Assembly (NCBI RefSeq): GCF_001541925.1
Contig: NZ_LQMW01000017.1
Coordinates: forward strand, 1-64,000
Reading direction: 5' to 3'
Source: Nitrosopumilus sp. Nsub
GTDB taxonomy: Archaea > Thermoproteota > Nitrososphaeria > Nitrososphaerales > Nitrosopumilaceae
DNA: 64,000 nucleotides
The notes under the pieces are model-generated. The model ran no database searches. It saw only the letters and a list, made by a program, of their open reading frames with translations, and had not been told where the DNA came from. The translations under genes were made by a program, and so were the position numbers. This document shows positions 34,424-43,482 of the stretch, piece by piece (the first letter of the stretch is position 1; every line of letters begins with the position of its first letter).

Positions 34424-34555
34424 TTAATCATCATTTTCTAACATATCTAATGCTTTTTGTAATGAGAGTTCAAGTTGGTGAATTCTATTTCTGAGTTCGA
34501 TATTTTCATCTCTTAAAGAATCTCTTTCTTTAGTAAGAATTTCATTCAAAACCAT
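34424..34555 (-). CDS. 43-aa coiled-coil peptide
   Basis: An ATG at 34555 opens a 43-codon frame: MVLNEILTKERDSLRDENIE then LRNRIHQLELSLQKALDMLE. Heptad spacing gives a leucine-zipper-like coiled coil. It sits between two hypotheticals on the same strand. It could be a dimerisation partner; function unknown. Confidence 0.5.
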   Translation of the reverse strand: MVLNEILTKERDSLRDENIELRNRIHQLELSLQKALDMLENDD

Positions 34556-34621
34556 ATCAAAACTAAGAACTAATACTATTTTTACATTACAGTTTACAGA
34601 AATGAGTAAATTTTTTTAAAA

Positions 34622-34942
34622 TCACATAGTATGAGAATCAACCAAATTCTCATCTAAAGATTTTACTTCAAAAATATCTTTTAAAAAATATTTTTGTTTA
34701 GAATGATAATTACAAAGCAGTACAGAAGATTTTGAATCGCCAACATGAAATACAGTTAGATTGATAGGTTTGTTGATACAACATATTTTATCCACATTAA
34801 TTCCAGTTTGCTGAGAAGCCATTTCTAACCATATTAATTTTTGAATTTTATTTAAATTACGAATAGATTGCAATGCTAAAGTTTGTTTTTTGATTTGTCT
34901 CAAAGTTTTTCGAAGTTCAGGAGATAGATTTTCCAACAACAT
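34622..34942 (-). CDS. Hypothetical protein with Cys pair
   Basis: 106 residues. The N-terminal half is helical and basic (LRKTLRQIKKQTLALQSIRN), followed by INVDKICCINKPINL and a beta segment (VFHVGDSKSSVLLCNYHSKQ). The vicinal Cys-Cys plus a later C-x2-H could bind metal. No family is recognised. Confidence 0.5.
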   Translation of the reverse strand: MLLENLSPELRKTLRQIKKQTLALQSIRNLNKIQKLIWLEMASQQTGINVDKICCINKPINLTVFHVGDSKSSVLLCNYHSKQKYFLKDIFEVKSLDENLVDSHTM

Positions 34943-35020
34943 AAAAGATAAAATTTCCGTTTACATAAATTTATCATATAAAAAAAGATAATTAAATAAA
35001 CTAGGAATCAAAATAAGATT

Positions 35021-35335
35021 ATGACAATTGCTAAGGAAAATAAAGAATTCATCAACAGTTTGATTGAATATTACATCAGCGAATCAGAATCATATAGAGA
35101 AATTGCAGAGAAATTTCGTCCAGAAATAGAATCAGTTCCAGACACGGCATTTGGAATAATTACAGGATGTGTATATTCAGGATTTCTTCAAGCTTATCAA
35201 AATCAACAACAAACAGCAAGTCTAGAAGATATCAAAGAATTTAATGAAATGATAAAAACAAAAGCATCTCAAATTAAAAAAGCAATTTCATCCCCAATAA
35301 AAGCAAAGAACCAATCAAATGAAAAAACAAATTGA
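35021..35335 (+). CDS. Hypothetical helical protein
   Basis: 104 residues, mainly helical (NSLIEYYISESESYREIAEK), with a central hydrophobic segment TAFGIITGCVYSGFLQAYQ that is too polar at its ends for a sure TM helix, and a basic tail. Leaderless-type TATA (TTAAATAAA) precedes the ATG. It heads a short + strand group with the 30-aa TM peptide and the 106-aa gene. Confidence 0.55.
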   Translation: MTIAKENKEFINSLIEYYISESESYREIAEKFRPEIESVPDTAFGIITGCVYSGFLQAYQNQQQTASLEDIKEFNEMIKTKASQIKKAISSPIKAKNQSNEKTN

Positions 35336-35424
35336 GGAAAAAATTAGGCATAAAAAAAGACAGAAATCAAAAATTAGCAACAAAACAACAGTACAGTTTA
35401 ATTTGAATCAAAAAGGGTAAAATT

Positions 35425-35517
35425 ATGAAAATTGATGGCGGTAAGATCATATTTGGTCTAGGAGTAACATCTGCAGTGGCAACAGCAGTAATAGCACTCT
35501 ATTTTTCAATTCGTTAA
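35425..35517 (+). CDS. 30-aa single-TM peptide
   Basis: An ATG at 35425 opens 30 codons: MKIDGGKIIFGLGVTSAVAT then AVIALYFSIR. Almost the whole peptide is one TM helix with charged ends. An AAAGGG purine run lies 9 nt upstream as a possible ribosome-binding site. Small TM peptides of this kind are often respiratory-complex subunits; no such link is shown here. Confidence 0.5.
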   Translation: MKIDGGKIIFGLGVTSAVATAVIALYFSIR

Positions 35518-35548
35518 AGATAAATCATTAAGATTAAATGAACAATCA

Positions 35549-35869
35549 GTGTCTGCAACTAATGAATTTAAAATTACACAGATAGTAGATAACGGACAAA
35601 TGATACAATTAACATTAATTGAAAATGTATCAACAGAACCAATTTCACAAAAACAATTAATCATTGAAAATGTATCTAAGAAATTAGATTCAGAAACAAA
35701 AGAGCAAGTTATGCCATTATTAGAAGCAATTTTGCAAGCACAACCAACGGTAAATATGAAATCATATCAACAAACACAAATTACAATTGCCATGCCAAAA
35801 TCAAGATATGATGGGATGGGAAGACCACAAGTTGGAAATACCATAAATGTGGATTTAAAAAAAATCTAA
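35549..35869 (+). CDS. Hypothetical protein
   Basis: 106 residues from GTG at 35549; upstream in-frame codons remain open to about 35495 but give no better start. Beta-rich N-terminus ([20 protein letters not shown]) and C-terminus ([20 protein letters not shown]) surround a helix. It resembles a small soluble beta-barrel, but I recognise no family. It overlaps the convergent YyaL-type gene by 4 nt. Confidence 0.5.
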   Translation: MSATNEFKITQIVDNGQMIQLTLIENVSTEPISQKQLIIENVSKKLDSETKEQVMPLLEAILQAQPTVNMKSYQQTQITIAMPKSRYDGMGRPQVGNTINVDLKKI

Positions 35870-37893
35870 AGTTTTGAATTTACTTCATCTAAAGTATGTA
35901 GTGGTAAAGAACAAGAAAAATTTTTACAGATAAAAACAGAAGTCTTATCTTCAAAAGTTTTTCCAGAAAAGAAAGGATAAGTTGAAAGGGAATTTAGTTG
36001 TTCAGAATTTTTAATATTTACCATGATAGAGTTAGGCAAATACGAAGTAAATAGAGAATTGCAAAGTTCTGAATTTTCAGAATTTATAATAGTGATTTCG
36101 ATAGGTTTTTCCAAATACATAGAAATGGTGTTTAAGAGACATCCAAATCCAAATGGATTTTCTGCTGCCATTTGTGCCTGAGATTCCATAATTTTTAGGG
36201 AAATATCAAGAAATGACTGTTCTTGAGACAAATGATATAATCGCAACATTACAAATGAAGAAACAGAATTTCCAGATGGTAAAGATAAATCATAATTGCT
36301 TTTTGGGCGAATAATTAATTTTTCGTGATTGTCAGAAGTCATAAAGAAGCTATTATTTTCTGAATCCCAAAAATGTTCTATTAAATGACGACCCAATTTT
36401 AATGCAAGTTTAAGATATTTTTCATCAGGTTCGATTTCAAATACGTCCAATAGTGAATTTATAAAATATGAGTAATCTTCAAGATATCCATTAATTTTCG
36501 CAGTTCCATTTTTGTATGTCCTCAATAATTTATCATCAACGTAGAGATTTTTTTCAATAAAAGAAATACAATCTTTTGCGGCATCAAGATATCGAATATC
36601 ATTTGTTACACGATAGCCTTTGGCAAAAGCTGTGATCATTAATGAATTCCAAGAGACTAGAATTTTATCATCTAATCCAGGTGAAATTCTTTTTGAACGT
36701 ACTTCCAATAATTTTTTTGAGCAAGAATCTATAATCTCATGAACTTTTTGTTCAGATATTCCAAAATTAAATGCAATTGTGGAAGGATTAAGATTATTAC
36801 AAAGAATACTACTGCCCTCCCAATTTCCACCACCTGTTACATCAAAATAAAGACAAAATATTTCAGTATCATTACCAAGAATTTCTTTGATTTCAGATTT
36901 TGTCCAAACATAGAACTTACCTTCCACACCTTCAGAATCTGCATCATAAGCAGAATAAAATCCTCCTTCAGATGAGGTCATTTCACGTAAAACAAAATCA
37001 AGTGTTTTTTTTAGTACATCTAGATAAAACGGATCTTTGGTGATTTGATATGCTTCACAATAATTTACAGGCATGAGGGCATTATCATAAAGCATTTTTT
37101 CAAAATGGGGAACCAACCATTTTGTATCAGTGGAGTATCTATGAAAGCCCCCTCCAATTTGATCAAAAATTCCACCATTTGCCATTTTTTTCAAAGTTTT
37201 TAATGCAAATTCATTGAATTTTGATAAATTTGCAATTTTTGCATAACGAAATAAAAATGAAATATTTGCCGCATTTGGAAATTTAGGAGCTGAACCAAAT
37301 CCACCATATGTAGGATCACCAAGTTGGAATAGATTCATTGCTGCTTCATCAAGTAAAGTTCGTTCTAATTTCGTAGGGTCTGAAATTTTTTCAGTTTTAT
37401 GTAATGCGTAAATGAAACTTTCAGCAGATTTTTCAATATCCTTAGGTTTTTCTTTCCAAGCTTGTGCCAATTGTCTGCAAATACTTCCAAATCCTGGGCG
37501 ACCATAGGAATCCAAAACTGGAAAATAGGTTCCAACATAGAATGGTTTTTGATCAGGAGTAAGAAAAATACTCAATGGCCAACCACCTTGACCAGTAGCT
37601 ATTTGACAAACTTTCTGATAAATATCATCTATATCAGGACGTTCTTCACGATCAACTTTGATGTTTACAAAATGTTCATTCATAAATTTAGCAACATCAT
37701 CATTTTCAAAAGACTCATGAGCCATTACATGACACCAATGACAGGAACTATATCCAATACTCAAAAAAATAGGTTTATTCTCATCTTTTGCTTTTTTTAG
37801 TGCTTCATCATTCCAGCTATACCAATCCACAGGATTATCAGCATGTTGAAGTAAGTAAGGACTAGTTTCATGAATTAAATGATTTCCAACCAT
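35866..37893 (-). CDS. Thioredoxin-domain/six-hairpin protein (YyaL/SSP411 family)
   Basis: 675 residues. The N-terminal DUF255 thioredoxin-like domain shows [20 protein letters not shown], then [18 protein letters not shown] with Cys51 and Cys54, [12 protein letters not shown], and [14 protein letters not shown]. The remainder is an (alpha/alpha)6 barrel like N-acylglucosamine epimerases ([40 protein letters not shown]). The family is widespread; its substrate is unknown. Full length and intact. Confidence 0.92.
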   Translation of the reverse strand: MVGNHLIHETSPYLLQHADNPVDWYSWNDEALKKAKDENKPIFLSIGYSSCHWCHVMAHESFENDDVAKFMNEHFVNIKVDREERPDIDDIYQKVCQIATGQGGWPLSIFLTPDQKPFYVGTYFPVLDSYGRPGFGSICRQLAQAWKEKPKDIEKSAESFIYALHKTEKISDPTKLERTLLDEAAMNLFQLGDPTYGGFGSAPKFPNAANISFLFRYAKIANLSKFNEFALKTLKKMANGGIFDQIGGGFHRYSTDTKWLVPHFEKMLYDNALMPVNYCEAYQITKDPFYLDVLKKTLDFVLREMTSSEGGFYSAYDADSEGVEGKFYVWTKSEIKEILGNDTEIFCLYFDVTGGGNWEGSSILCNNLNPSTIAFNFGISEQKVHEIIDSCSKKLLEVRSKRISPGLDDKILVSWNSLMITAFAKGYRVTNDIRYLDAAKDCISFIEKNLYVDDKLLRTYKNGTAKINGYLEDYSYFINSLLDVFEIEPDEKYLKLALKLGRHLIEHFWDSENNSFFMTSDNHEKLIIRPKSNYDLSLPSGNSVSSFVMLRLYHLSQEQSFLDISLKIMESQAQMAAENPFGFGCLLNTISMYLEKPIEITIINSENSELCNSLFTSYLPNSIMVNIKNSEQLNSLSTYPFFSGKTFEDKTSVFICKNFSCSLPLHTLDEVNSKL

Positions 37894-37934
37894 AATTAAT
37901 CAAAAGAGTTTTGAATATTTGTACCCAGATGGAA

Positions 37935-38168
37935 TTAACCCCATATTCCCTTACCTTCAGTTAATTCATAAATTCGTACATTAATTCTCTTAAGAAATTT
38001 AGTTTTTGATTTATCTGCTTTTTTATCATGACTGTAATCTTTTTTCTTGAGTAATTCTTCTAATCTTGCCAATTGTTCTAAAGATAGTTTATCAAATTCA
38101 TGTTTTGAAGAAGATATTAGAGTCAGTAATTTTATCCTTTCACGATCTTCTGAAGAAATATCAGCCAT
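37935..38168 (-). CDS. Small basic helical protein
   Basis: 77 residues, helical and lysine-rich (LSLEQLARLEELLKKKDYSH, DKKADKSKTKFLKR) with an aromatic/glycine end (YELTEGKGIWG). No motif recognised. It lies just upstream of the YyaL-type gene on the same strand (41-nt gap). Confidence 0.55.
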   Translation of the reverse strand: MADISSEDRERIKLLTLISSSKHEFDKLSLEQLARLEELLKKKDYSHDKKADKSKTKFLKRINVRIYELTEGKGIWG

Positions 38169-38274
38169 ACACTAACTTACATTATTTTTAAAATAAATCT
38201 TATCGTAATTCCAATTATTTATCAGAAAAAAATTAAAACAGTATATTAAAATTCAATGAAATTTTTTTTTGTTT

Positions 38275-39315
38275 ATGGAAAAAATGCGTGCAATGGTACT
38301 TTCAGAATGTGCAGAAATTGAAACTAAGCCTTTGAAATCAATTAAAATAGATAAACATGAAATTGAAAGATCAGATGAAATTTTACTAAAAATCGAAGCT
38401 TGTGGAGTTTGTCATTCACAACTTCATGGAATTGAAGGAGATTGGCAACATATTGGAATTCCAGCCACATTACCAATTGTTCCAGGACACGAAGTGGTCG
38501 GTAAAATAATTGAGATTGGAAAAGATGTGACCAAATTCAAAGTAGGAGAAAGAGCTGGAATTACACCATTGCTTGAAGCATGTAAAAATTGTCAATATTG
38601 TGATGAAGGAAAAGAATACCTTTGCGAATCATCAAAAATTACTGGAGAGACATTGAAAGGAGGATATTCAGAATATATTACCGTTAGACAAGATTTTGCA
38701 ACTAAGATTCCAGATGAAATGAAATCAGAATACGCAGCACCATTATTTTGTGCAGGGATTACCGCATACAAGGCAGTTAAAGCAGCAGAACCAAAAACGG
38801 ATAAAAAAATTGGAATTTTTGGAATTGGGGGAGTAGGTCACATGGCAGTGCAATTTGCAAAAATAGAGAATGCCAAAGTTATTGCGTTTTCAAGATCACA
38901 AAATCATTTGGATGTTGCAAAAAGATTAGGAGCAGTAGACACTATGATTTTTTCAAAAGAACAAAAAGAATTTTTAGATAACTTAAATCAAAAACATGAA
39001 TTATTAGATGCTGCAATAGTATTTGCTCCAGCAGATATCGTAACAGATACTGCAATAAAATCAGTCAAGAAAGGAGGAACAATTGTCATTGCAACAATTG
39101 GAGAAAGGCCAGAATTCATTGCATTTGAAGAAAAAACAATTAGGGGTACGTTGATTGGATCTACAAAAGATATGGAACAAGTAATCAAGATATGTAGTGA
39201 AAATGATATCGAAGTAATTTATGAAACATTTCCTTTAGAAGAAGCAAATGAAGCTTTAATGAAGTTAAAAGATTCAGAGATTGACGCACGCGCAGTTTTA
39301 GTTCCAAGTATTTAG
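38275..39315 (+). CDS. Zinc-dependent medium-chain alcohol dehydrogenase
   Basis: From ATG at 38275 the protein is 346 aa. Catalytic zinc region CGVCHSQLH begins with Cys43, then PGHEVVGKI (His72, Glu73). The structural zinc lobe has Cys103, 106, 109 and 117 (CKNCQYCDEGKEYLC). The NAD fold is IGIFGIGGVGHMAVQFAK. It oxidises or reduces an alcohol/aldehyde; substrate unknown. A GTATATTAAA box 27 nt upstream supports this start, two codons inside the longest frame. Confidence 0.9.
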   Translation: MEKMRAMVLSECAEIETKPLKSIKIDKHEIERSDEILLKIEACGVCHSQLHGIEGDWQHIGIPATLPIVPGHEVVGKIIEIGKDVTKFKVGERAGITPLLEACKNCQYCDEGKEYLCESSKITGETLKGGYSEYITVRQDFATKIPDEMKSEYAAPLFCAGITAYKAVKAAEPKTDKKIGIFGIGGVGHMAVQFAKIENAKVIAFSRSQNHLDVAKRLGAVDTMIFSKEQKEFLDNLNQKHELLDAAIVFAPADIVTDTAIKSVKKGGTIVIATIGERPEFIAFEEKTIRGTLIGSTKDMEQVIKICSENDIEVIYETFPLEEANEALMKLKDSEIDARAVLVPSI

Positions 39316-39331
39316 AGGTCTGATAAGAAAA

Positions 39332-39484
39332 ATGAACTGTAAAAGATGTCACCATACAGACGAAGTTCATGTTCCAGATGAAGAAAGTAAATTAATGATA
39401 AAGTTAGGAAAATGTAAAATTCCAACATGCACGTGTTCGCAATATATCAATCCAATTCAAGAAATTGATGAAGATTTATTGTAA
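39332..39484 (+). CDS. 50-aa zinc-binding micro-protein
   Basis: An ATG at 39332 opens 50 codons with C-x2-C-H-H near the start (MNCKRCHHTDEVHV) and C-x4-C-x-C (KCKIPTCTC) later, the same C-x4-C-x-C ending seen in the other small zinc ORFs of this window. It starts 16 nt after the alcohol dehydrogenase stop and may share its transcript. Function unknown. Confidence 0.65.
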   Translation: MNCKRCHHTDEVHVPDEESKLMIKLGKCKIPTCTCSQYINPIQEIDEDLL

Positions 39485-39496
39485 TATAAAAAAACT

Positions 39497-39649
39497 CTAG
39501 AAAATTCCTAAATCATTTAATTCTTTTTGAATTTCTGAATCAACTCTAGCACCAGAACCGCATTTACTACACATTCCAGTTTCATCTGGGTCCTCAGACA
39601 TTTTTCTCTCACACTCTACACATTTTTCAATACCTTTTTTGAATCCCAT
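39497..39649 (-). CDS. 50-aa zinc-ribbon micro-protein
   Basis: An ATG at 39649 opens 50 codons: MGFKKGIEKCVECERKMSED, then MCSKCGSGARVDSEI. Two C-x2-C knuckles separated by 17 residues make a classic zinc ribbon. It converges on the micro-protein at 39332 with a 12-nt gap. It may bind nucleic acid or protein. Confidence 0.65.
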   Translation of the reverse strand: MGFKKGIEKCVECERKMSEDPDETGMCSKCGSGARVDSEIQKELNDLGIF

Positions 39650-39750
39650 ACATATTGTTCAATTATTTCATTTAGATAAACATTTTCAAAAAAACAGTTT
39701 ATTAAAAAATTAGAGTAATAATTCATATACGAAAAAAAAATCTGAATTCT

Positions 39751-39984
39751 ATGGATAAACACAAGCCATCAGATGAGATGATAAAAGATCTAGATAATTT
39801 ATTATCAAAATTAAATGGAATGGAAATTATAGCATCAGACGATTTTCAAAAAAATTCAATTAAAGTAATGAGAGCCCTCATTGAAGGACAAATGCATTCA
39901 GTTAATGAATTTCAACATATGAAAAAGGCATTAGATTTACTAACTTTACAGTTATTTGATGTACAAAACAAAGTTAAGAATTAA
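39751..39984 (+). CDS. Small helical protein
   Basis: 77 residues, all helical (DEMIKDLDNLLSKLNGMEII, then MHSVNEFQHMKKALDLLTLQ), with no Cys and no TM segment. It looks like a helical hairpin. Its 3' end overlaps by 11 nt the broken zinc ORF on the other strand. Function unknown. Confidence 0.55.
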   Translation: MDKHKPSDEMIKDLDNLLSKLNGMEIIASDDFQKNSIKVMRALIEGQMHSVNEFQHMKKALDLLTLQLFDVQNKVKN

Positions 39985-40099
39985 GTCCAGTATCACTTAT
40001 TCCACAATTATTACAATGATATAGATTAGATTTTTCCAGTTTCTTTTCTAAATTGATTTTATTTCCATATCATGTACAAGAAATCTTTTTCAGAGTCAT
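39974..40099 (-). pseudogene. Small zinc-ribbon ORF with an in-frame TGA
   Basis: ATG at 40099 overlaps the upstream gene's TAA (TAATG), a coupled start. The frame reads MTLKKISCT, then TGA (40070-40072), then YGNKINLEKKLEKSNLYHCN and NCGISDTGLNS before TAA. A cysteine in place of the TGA would give C-x-C followed by C-x2-C, a complete zinc ribbon. A point mutation (TGC/TGT to TGA), a sequencing error or recoding are the options. Confidence 0.5.
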
Positions 40100-40506
40100 T
40101 ATTCAGGTTTATCTGATTCCTCTGAATCTTTATCTGATTCCTCGGATACCCTTACAACATAATCAGGTTTTGGTTCAGAAATTTCATCAACATTACAAGG
40201 AGGTTTGTACTGAGCTAGAATTTTTTGAATTACATTATGTCGTTTTTCATCACTTGCTTCAAACATTGGAAAAATTGCAAGGTACAAAGATTGTTCAGAA
40301 CCAGATTTCTGTAACCAACATTTGAATTGTTCATGAGATGTAAAAAATGACTTTTCATCAGTTTTTTGACAATCCCCAACATAGACCATGTCAAATTTAT
40401 CTTTGGTTCGAGATAAGATCAAATAGACTAATTTTTCCATAGGAGGACCCCATTCTGATAAAGGAATTGGCCCTAGAAACTCATATTGAAGGATTTGAAT
40501 GCTCAA
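40099..40506 (-). CDS. Hypothetical protein with acidic tail
   Basis: 135 residues from TTG at 40506. A compact alpha/beta domain (YEFLGPIPLSEWGPPMEKLV then YLILSRTKDKFDMVYVGDCQ) is followed by a disordered acidic tail (VSEESDKDSEESDKPE). The family is not recognised, but the domain looks conserved rather than random. It overlaps the downstream zinc ORF by 1 nt (TAATG), so they form an operon. Confidence 0.6.
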   Translation of the reverse strand: MSIQILQYEFLGPIPLSEWGPPMEKLVYLILSRTKDKFDMVYVGDCQKTDEKSFFTSHEQFKCWLQKSGSEQSLYLAIFPMFEASDEKRHNVIQKILAQYKPPCNVDEISEPKPDYVVRVSEESDKDSEESDKPE

Positions 40507-40558
40507 TGAAAGTTATTTGAAGTACTTTCTTTTCTTTTTATCGGAAAAAAGACTCTAG

Positions 40559-40621
40559 CGATAAGAACTAACAAGAGACGACTTGAAAAGATTAAATTCA
40601 AGCCTTATCGATTTCACGTGA
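40559..40621 (+). promoter_or_regulatory. Structured leader before the 82-aa membrane gene
   Basis: A TTTTTATCGG box near 40535-40544 predicts a start at about 40560. CGATAAG (40559-40565) pairs with CTTATCG (40604-40610), enclosing CTTGAA/TTCAAG (40582-40587 with 40597-40602). The whole leader is thus folded up to 11 nt before the ATG. Confidence 0.4.
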
Positions 40622-40870
40622 ATGAAAAAATCCAGAAATTTGAGACAAGTTGGGTATTCCATGATCTTGGTATCAGCCAGTTTGTTAGCAGTTTTAGTAG
40701 TGGGATTAGTCATAGGTGAGGATGTATTATATGCAGATAACATGTCAAGAGATGCTACAGCTCATTTCAACGAGTGTAAAGCAAATGATTTCAAAACAGA
40801 TGGCTGTGAAATTTACTGGGATAGAATAAATAATGAAATTTCAGGAATTTATGTAGATCTAGAAAACTAG
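40622..40870 (+). CDS. Small membrane-anchored protein
   Basis: 82 residues: basic N-terminus (MKKSRNLRQVG), one TM helix (YSMILVSASLLAVLVVGLVI), then an acidic outside domain with two Cys (FNECKANDFKTDGCEIYWD) able to form a disulfide. Function unknown. It has a structured leader rather than a leaderless start. Confidence 0.6.
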   Translation: MKKSRNLRQVGYSMILVSASLLAVLVVGLVIGEDVLYADNMSRDATAHFNECKANDFKTDGCEIYWDRINNEISGIYVDLEN

Positions 40871-40890
40871 TTATCAATTATTAGTGAAAA

Positions 40891-41229
40891 CTAGAAATTA
40901 ATTTTAACATCATTAGCCTTATTTTGATAGAATTTTGCCTTATTTTCATCATTTAATTCATTTAGATAAATATCTGCTAATTGTTGAAGCGGATAAAAAT
41001 CTTCAGGCAAAATAGAAGTTAATTTTTCTAGACATTCAATTTTCTTTTTAGAATTTGATGTTCCAACATAACATGTGTATAATTCAAACAAAATTTTAGA
41101 ATCATCTGGATGTGATTCAAGTTTCTTTGTTAATTCCAAAATTTTTTCTTCTGTTTTTTTAAGTGACGAAATATTTGGAGTACTTTGTTTTAATTCAATA
41201 TTTTTTTTTATTTTATCGAGAAATCCCAC
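40891..41229 (-). CDS. TPR-like helical repeat protein
   Basis: 112 residues. After a basic start (MGFLDKIKKNIELKQ), residues 25-105 read as TPR-type helical pairs (TKKLESHPDDSKILFELYTC; LEKLTSILPEDFYPLQQLAD; IYLNELNDENKAKFYQ). TPRs mediate protein binding. It is similar in plan to the TPR protein at 58833. Partner unknown. Confidence 0.6.
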   Translation of the reverse strand: MGFLDKIKKNIELKQSTPNISSLKKTEEKILELTKKLESHPDDSKILFELYTCYVGTSNSKKKIECLEKLTSILPEDFYPLQQLADIYLNELNDENKAKFYQNKANDVKINF

Positions 41230-41283
41230 AAACGTTAGAGGATACTAGAAATTAATAATGTTTGTAAAAATGAAAACTAGTAT

Positions 41284-41970
41284 TTAGTATCCATTAGCAA
41301 AATCAGATATCATATTCTTGTCTTTAGTTAATCGATTCATTGCAAAAAATGCACCGCCAACAATTCCAGCCTGATAAAAAGTATATAGAAATATACCAGA
41401 TGAAGTAGGATCTGATTTTGTAAAACTCAAAGCAAGAACAGTTACAAAAACAAATGTACTAGCACATGAAACTAATCTATTAAGAAATCCCGTATCCAGA
41501 CCAACAATTCTTTTTGTTGCAGCAGCCATTAAAGTAATACTTGAGATAATTAAGAAAGTGACACCACCGTTTGCCATTACAAATGTATGAACCCATGTTA
41601 ACAAACCATCTTCAAAAATAGATACATCAGGCATTACACTTCCACCATTAATTGCAAAATTAACAGAACTAAACATTCCACCCATTACAAAAAAGAACAA
41701 GAATATTTTTACAATAGATCTTTTAATAGGACTATGAATTTCAGCTGGATTTACAGCTCGTTTAGTAATTTTAATTCCATAGAGAAATCCTACAGCCATT
41801 GCAGGAATAAACATCAAATTGATTAGAATTGGCGATTCTCGATTAATGGCGTCAATTTGAGGGTGAAATATCAAAAACAATAACAGAGCTAGTAAGGCTG
41901 AAGAAGAAAACAATATCAATCCAAGATATTTGTGCCCATCAGATTCAGACTGACCACTCCAATTGTACAT
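41284..41970 (-). CDS. Six-TM membrane protein, paralogue of the 26748 protein
   Basis: 228 residues with about six TM helices (near 19-38, 49-66, 89-108, 129-150, 167-186, 195-212). The last TM region FLYTFYQAGIVGGAFFAMNR is like YFLYQLGVTIGVLFGTLRK in the 26748 protein. No transporter or enzyme signature is seen. Function unknown; possibly a respiratory-chain or envelope accessory protein. Confidence 0.65.
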   Translation of the reverse strand: MYNWSGQSESDGHKYLGLILFSSSALLALLLFLIFHPQIDAINRESPILINLMFIPAMAVGFLYGIKITKRAVNPAEIHSPIKRSIVKIFLFFFVMGGMFSSVNFAINGGSVMPDVSIFEDGLLTWVHTFVMANGGVTFLIISSITLMAAATKRIVGLDTGFLNRLVSCASTFVFVTVLALSFTKSDPTSSGIFLYTFYQAGIVGGAFFAMNRLTKDKNMISDFANGY

Positions 41971-42073
41971 TTTATGACATCATAAGAAAATGATTAAAAA
42001 TACAGCCCGAAAATGATTTGCTAAATGAATCAATTCTGTTTACCCTTTTTAATGGAAATCATTCAAAAAAAGC

Positions 42074-42280
42074 ATGAAAAAAGGGAATTTTGTCATAACA
42101 GTCGGGGCAATAATTTTCATTTTTGGTTTAATTTTTGATTTACAAGGCCAATCAGTGATAGGTCCAGAATCATCATTCATGTTTGCAAATCCAGATTGGG
42201 TCACATATGGAATTCAAATGATGTTTGTAGGAATAACAATTATTGTCATTGGGACATTATTGAAAATTCTAAAAAAATGA
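42074..42280 (+). CDS. Two-TM small membrane protein
   Basis: 68 residues: TM1 FVITVGAIIFIFGLIFDLQG, a short polar loop (SVIGPESSFMFANPDW), TM2 IQMMFVGITIIVIGTLLKIL and a basic end. Hairpin topology. It converges on truD with a 5-nt gap. Function unknown. Confidence 0.6.
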   Translation: MKKGNFVITVGAIIFIFGLIFDLQGQSVIGPESSFMFANPDWVTYGIQMMFVGITIIVIGTLLKILKK

Positions 42281-42285
42281 ATCCA

Positions 42286-43482
42286 TCAAAATCCAGCATT
42301 AAGAGGATCATTGGGTTTCATAATTTCTCTTAACAAAATGGTGGCAAAGGATCCTCTAGACAATGAAAATTCAACTCTATTTTTCTCAGACATATAATCA
42401 GTACAATGAATTGCAGCTTGTCTGAATCCTCCCTCACTACTTACTTCTTGCATTTCTTTAATGAAAAAATCTTTGGGAGTAATTTCTTCGTCAACCAAAA
42501 TTTTAGAAATAGAATAGTCAAATCTTGTCTTTTTGTAATAAGAATATCCAACAAATGGTAATGCAAGATATTGTTCAACCCCATCTTTGAATTTTCCAAT
42601 AATACTTTTAGAATCAAAACACACATCACCTGATTGAGATTCGAATAGATTTTCACCATCTAAAAATGCAGTACTAAGAGATTTATTGAAAATATATGAT
42701 TCGTATGCTTGAATGTAAAATCTTCTTAAAGACAAAGGAATTGCACGTATTGCACGAATAGAATCATCATGGCCAATCATTTCTTTTAAAACAATCTTTT
42801 CAATATCCATTTGAGATGGAACTTTATCAAAATATTTTTTATAATTAGCCTTATCAGAAAGTTTTTCACGAATTTCAGTATTTTCAGCTGAATCATATGA
42901 AGAAGTGAATGAAAGAATCAAATCAACAGCCATATCAAAATCCCTTTGTAAAATTGCCTTTCCAATTAAGTGAGTCACAGGTCTTTTAGATCCAAATCGT
43001 TGATATCCATAAAAATTCAAAATTTGGTTATGTTCGTCAAAGGAAGTTAAATTTTCAGAGCAATCAGAAATTTGAATTTTAAAATTATTGCCAATCATAT
43101 CTTTTTTAGATAAGGGTTTTTTTGTAAATCCAATTTTTCTAAGAGAATATTTTTCAGTAGAAAAATCTTCAATAGGTTTTCCTTTGTGAGGTGAACCAAC
43201 AAATTGTTCAGTTACAGCAGAGGCATCCTTTAGTCCCAAAGATTTTAGACGAACACCAGTTTTTCTAAAAATCCCCGATAAAGCATGATTAGTGTCAATT
43301 TTTTTCTTTTTTAGTTTGTAAACAGCATAACCACTCTCAGGAGTAATAGAATTTGTGGCATGTTTAGAAATTAATTCAGATACTTCAAAGTCTTCAGGAT
43401 CATTTCTAATTTTACCACCTATACCAGAAAATTTTGTAGTATAAACAGAAATTCCTATTTGTGAATCAATTTCAGGTATCAC
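42286..43482 (-). CDS. truD: tRNA pseudouridine synthase D
   Basis: 398 residues. Catalytic motif LGLKDASAVTEQ with the active Asp lies near residue 81, followed by NNFKIQI, NFYGYQRFGSKRPVTH (family signature) and the C-terminal RQAAIHC region. TruD modifies U13 of tRNA-Glu in bacteria; the archaeal enzymes act on U13 and/or U35 of tRNAs. The ATGA overlap with the upstream Vgb-like gene places it as the second gene of an operon. Confidence 0.9.
   Translation of the reverse strand: MIPEIDSQIGISVYTTKFSGIGGKIRNDPEDFEVSELISKHATNSITPESGYAVYKLKKKKIDTNHALSGIFRKTGVRLKSLGLKDASAVTEQFVGSPHKGKPIEDFSTEKYSLRKIGFTKKPLSKKDMIGNNFKIQISDCSENLTSFDEHNQILNFYGYQRFGSKRPVTHLIGKAILQRDFDMAVDLILSFTSSYDSAENTEIREKLSDKANYKKYFDKVPSQMDIEKIVLKEMIGHDDSIRAIRAIPLSLRRFYIQAYESYIFNKSLSTAFLDGENLFESQSGDVCFDSKSIIGKFKDGVEQYLALPFVGYSYYKKTRFDYSISKILVDEEITPKDFFIKEMQEVSSEGGFRQAAIHCTDYMSEKNRVEFSLSRGSFATILLREIMKPNDPLNAGF

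Noticed and set aside
39974-40099. Selenoprotein
   Set aside because: There is no SECIS-like structure that I can recognise nearby, and selenocysteine is not known from this lineage; a nonsense mutation is simpler.
42441-42659. 72-aa minus-strand frame inside truD
   Set aside because: It is a frame-shifted shadow of the truD coding sequence.
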